From Erysipelotrichaceae bacterium (lineage in GTDB: Bacteria; Bacillota_I; Bacilli_A; Erysipelotrichales; Erysipelotrichaceae), in contig JAILBD010000071.1 of assembly GCA_024681275.1 (NCBI GenBank), positions 1-6,627 on the forward strand: 6,627 nucleotides of DNA, read 5' to 3'. Positions 5,232 through 6,627 of this stretch are shown here, piece by piece (the stretch's first letter is position 1; each line of letters opens with the position of its first letter). The position numbers and the translations under genes are program-made. Below the pieces are notes generated by a model. That model was not told where the DNA came from. It did no database searches and was given only the letters and a program-made list of their open reading frames with translations.

Positions 5232-5913
5232 CGCCTTCACCTCTGATCTTTCTCAGTACAAACAGCATCCCCACGATCATCGCCATCGCCGGCATCAGGA
5301 AGTCGTCCCGTCCGAAGAGGACCAGACAGAGCCCCGAGATCAGAAACGTCAGGATCACCGGCAGATGATCCTTGCCGGATCGCCACTGTTCCACGACGAT
5401 GACGATGAAAAGAGCCGTCATCGAAAAATCGATGCCCGTGTAGTCAAAAGGCAGGATGTCACCCACGATGCTTCCCAATACGGTCCCCGTCACCCACCAA
5501 CAGTGATCGAAGGCAGACAGATAGAAATAATAGGACGGGTCCAGTCCTCTCATGTCCTTGTTGCAGGCAAGGGAAAAAGTCTCATCCGTCAAAGCGAAGA
5601 TATCGTAAGCCCTGTGCCTTTTCAGATCCTTGTAGCGTTCCAGCATGCCCACACCATAGAAGAGATGGCGGATATTGACCATGACCGTCATGAAGAAAGC
5701 CGTGATCAGAGAAGCGCCTTCACTCAGAAGATCCACGCCCACATACTGCATCGAACCCGCATAAATGAAAAGACTGGACAGAAGGCTCGGCAACAGACCA
5801 TAGCCCTTTGAATCCATCAGGACACCAAAACCGATCCCCAAGACGATGTAACCGGGGAAGATGTTCAGGGAATCCCTGAAAGCCTCCCTCATTTCCTTTT
5901 TCATTATCCCCAT
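5224..5913 (-). CDS. azlC: AzlC-family branched-chain amino-acid exporter large subunit
   Basis: This 229-residue polytopic membrane protein has the usual length for AzlC (YgaZ/LIV-E family). With AzlD it forms an exporter of branched-chain amino acids. Family motifs, numbered from the ATG at 5913, are IGFGVL (27-32), FIYAGSMQYVGV (49-60), NIRHLFYG (80-87), the DETF motif (110-113), GTVLGSIVGD (143-152) and DFSMTALFIVIVVEQW (162-177). The start is uncertain. ATG at 5911-5913 has GAGGG (complement of 5926-5930) at a long 12-base spacing; ATG at 5902-5904 gives 226 residues but has GGGG only 3 bases away; a TTG at 5941-5943 has no ribosome site. It is divergent from degV2. No convincing promoter was found for it in the 107-bp gap. 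Confidence 0.9.
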   Translation of the reverse strand: MGIMKKEMREAFRDSLNIFPGYIVLGIGFGVLMDSKGYGLLPSLLSSLFIYAGSMQYVGVDLLSEGASLITAFFMTVMVNIRHLFYGVGMLERYKDLKRHRAYDIFALTDETFSLACNKDMRGLDPSYYFYLSAFDHCWWVTGTVLGSIVGDILPFDYTGIDFSMTALFIVIVVEQWRSGKDHLPVILTFLISGLCLVLFGRDDFLMPAMAMIVGMLFVLRKIRGEGDA

Positions 5914-5950
5914 TATAGTCCAGAGCCCTCTTTTTCCTGGCAAATATGAT

Positions 5951-5965
5951 CGATTTGTAAAATCG
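5951..5965. repeat. Short inverted repeat in the azlC-degV2 intergenic region
   Basis: CGATTT-GTA-AAATCG is a perfect 6-bp inverted repeat. Its arms partly recur at 5992-5999 (AAATCGAT), which also pairs with ATCGATTT at 5949-5956. The three elements lie around the degV2 promoter and upstream of azlC, so they could be regulator sites. AT-rich chance similarity is equally possible, and no known operator consensus was recognised. Confidence 0.35.
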
Positions 5966-5976
5966 TCCCCGATTCA

Positions 5977-6005
5977 TTGCATAAAAAGTCAAAATCGATT
6001 ATAGT
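5977..6005 (+). promoter_or_regulatory. Predicted sigma-A promoter of degV2
   Basis: TTGCAT (5977-5982) and TATAGT (6000-6005) have a 17-base spacer. Transcription should start near 6011-6013, only about 8-10 bases before the degV2 ATG. This predicts an mRNA with almost no leader, consistent with the missing Shine-Dalgarno. Confidence 0.65.
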
Positions 6006-6020
6006 TGTAGATGTCTCATT

Positions 6021-6627
6021 ATGAATAAGTATCAGATATTTACCGATGCCACAGCAGACATTGACTCAAACGCATTGCACGGGCTTCCGAACCTTGAAGT
6101 CATCCCTATGGAGATCTTCATCGACGAAGCCTCCTATTACTTCGGACCTGACGGAACGATCGATCACGAGATGTTCTACGACAGACTCGATCCGCAGATC
6201 GACGTCAAAACGACAGGCATCAACCCCGAGATCTACGAACAGTATTTCGAAGCAGCCCTGGAACAGGGGCTGGATGTCCTCTACATCTGCTTCACTTCCG
6301 GTCTTTCCTCGACCTACAACACGGTCAGACTGGTCAAGACCATGATGAAAGACAAGTATCCGGACAGAAAGATCTTCTGCATCGATTCGCTCTGCGCATC
6401 ACTTGGCGAAGGCTTCCTGGTCCTGGAAGCACTGAAGAGACAGCAGGAAGGCATGGACTTCGACGAACTCGTTGAATGGCTTGAAGCAGAAAAGACGAAC
6501 GTCGGACACTGGTTCACCCTGGACAGCTTCGAATACCTGGTCAAAGGCGGACGCATCTCTCCGACTGCCGCGGCGATCGCCTCGACTTTACAGATCAAGC
6601 CGCTGCTCTCCGTCGATACAGAAGGAA
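6021..6627 (+). CDS. DegV-family (FakB-like) fatty-acid-binding protein, paralogue 2, N-terminal part
   Basis: This gene is cut by the window edge after 202 codons. It belongs to the DegV/FakB family, which binds a fatty acid for the FakA kinase. Its motifs are closer to the canonical form than those of paralogue 1: YQIFTDATADI (4-14), KTTGINPEIYEQYF (63-76), FTSGLSSTYNT (91-101), FCIDSLCASLGEG (119-131) and FTLDSFEYLVKGGRIS (165-180), the last being the usual DegV block. The predicted C-terminal third lies outside. The ATG at 6021 is the only sensible start: an ATG at 6011 is out of frame and meets a stop within six codons. No ribosome site is visible upstream. It is divergent from azlCD. 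Confidence 0.92.
   Translation, partial: MNKYQIFTDATADIDSNALHGLPNLEVIPMEIFIDEASYYFGPDGTIDHEMFYDRLDPQIDVKTTGINPEIYEQYFEAALEQGLDVLYICFTSGLSSTYNTVRLVKTMMKDKYPDRKIFCIDSLCASLGEGFLVLEALKRQQEGMDFDELVEWLEAEKTNVGHWFTLDSFEYLVKGGRISPTAAAIASTLQIKPLLSVDTEG

Noticed and set aside
5238..5240. GTG start for azlD
   Set aside because: The GTG is part of the GAGGTG ribosome site that is well placed for the ATG at 5229-5231.
5911..5943. TTG start at 5941-5943 for azlC, and TATAAT (complement of 5912-5917) as its promoter
   Set aside because: The TTG has no ribosome site and adds residues not typical of AzlC. The TATAAT overlaps the likely start codon and has no -35 partner at normal spacing (CCAGGA at 17 bases).
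1..6627. CRISPR array, tRNA or rRNA gene, insertion sequence, prophage or attachment site
   Set aside because: No regularly spaced repeats, cloverleaf-like segments, transposase or integrase motifs or terminal repeats were seen. All sizeable stretches are covered by ordinary chromosomal genes.

Overview
The window looks like chromosomal DNA of a low-to-mid GC Gram-positive bacterium (Bacillota; Erysipelotrichia or Clostridia would fit). The evidence is two DegV/FakB-type fatty-acid-binding proteins, an sdpR-sdpI pair, AGGAGG-type ribosome sites, classic sigma-A promoters and T-tailed intrinsic terminators. The taxonomic guess is inference. No rRNA, tRNA, CRISPR array, insertion sequence or phage gene is visible, and no intergenic gap exceeds 300 bases.

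Layout, left to right. (1) The 3' end of msrA (+) enters at the left edge and overlaps by 4 bp, tail to tail, with a leftward four-gene operon. In transcription order that operon is TetR-type regulator, LOG-family phosphoribohydrolase, PfkB-family kinase and AlkZ-related protein (2897 down to 163). Its genes overlap by 4 bp, lie 33 bp apart, or directly abut. (2) A 116-bp divergent region (2898-3013) separates this operon from the rightward degV1. It carries two mutually overlapping promoters and a palindrome that is a good TetR-operator candidate. (3) degV1 ends at a strong terminator shared with the convergent sdpRI operon. (4) sdpR-sdpI (leftward) has a consensus promoter bracketed by two near-identical 24-bp inverted repeats, a textbook layout for autorepression. 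(5) azlC-azlD (leftward), a branched-chain amino-acid exporter pair, ends in a hairpin terminator that contains the azlD stop codon. (6) A short divergent region leads to a second DegV gene (degV2, rightward), cut by the right edge. Its promoter predicts an almost leaderless mRNA.

How the genes may work together: two DegV proteins suggest fatty-acid capture for a FakA-type kinase encoded elsewhere. SdpR/SdpI is a membrane immunity and regulation pair, but no toxin genes are present here. AzlCD exports amino acids. The most intriguing unit is the TetR-LOG-PfkB-AlkZ-like operon, which combines a base-releasing nucleotide hydrolase family, a sugar/nucleoside kinase family and a protein resembling part of a DNA glycosylase. 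A nucleotide salvage or sanitation role is possible but only inferred.
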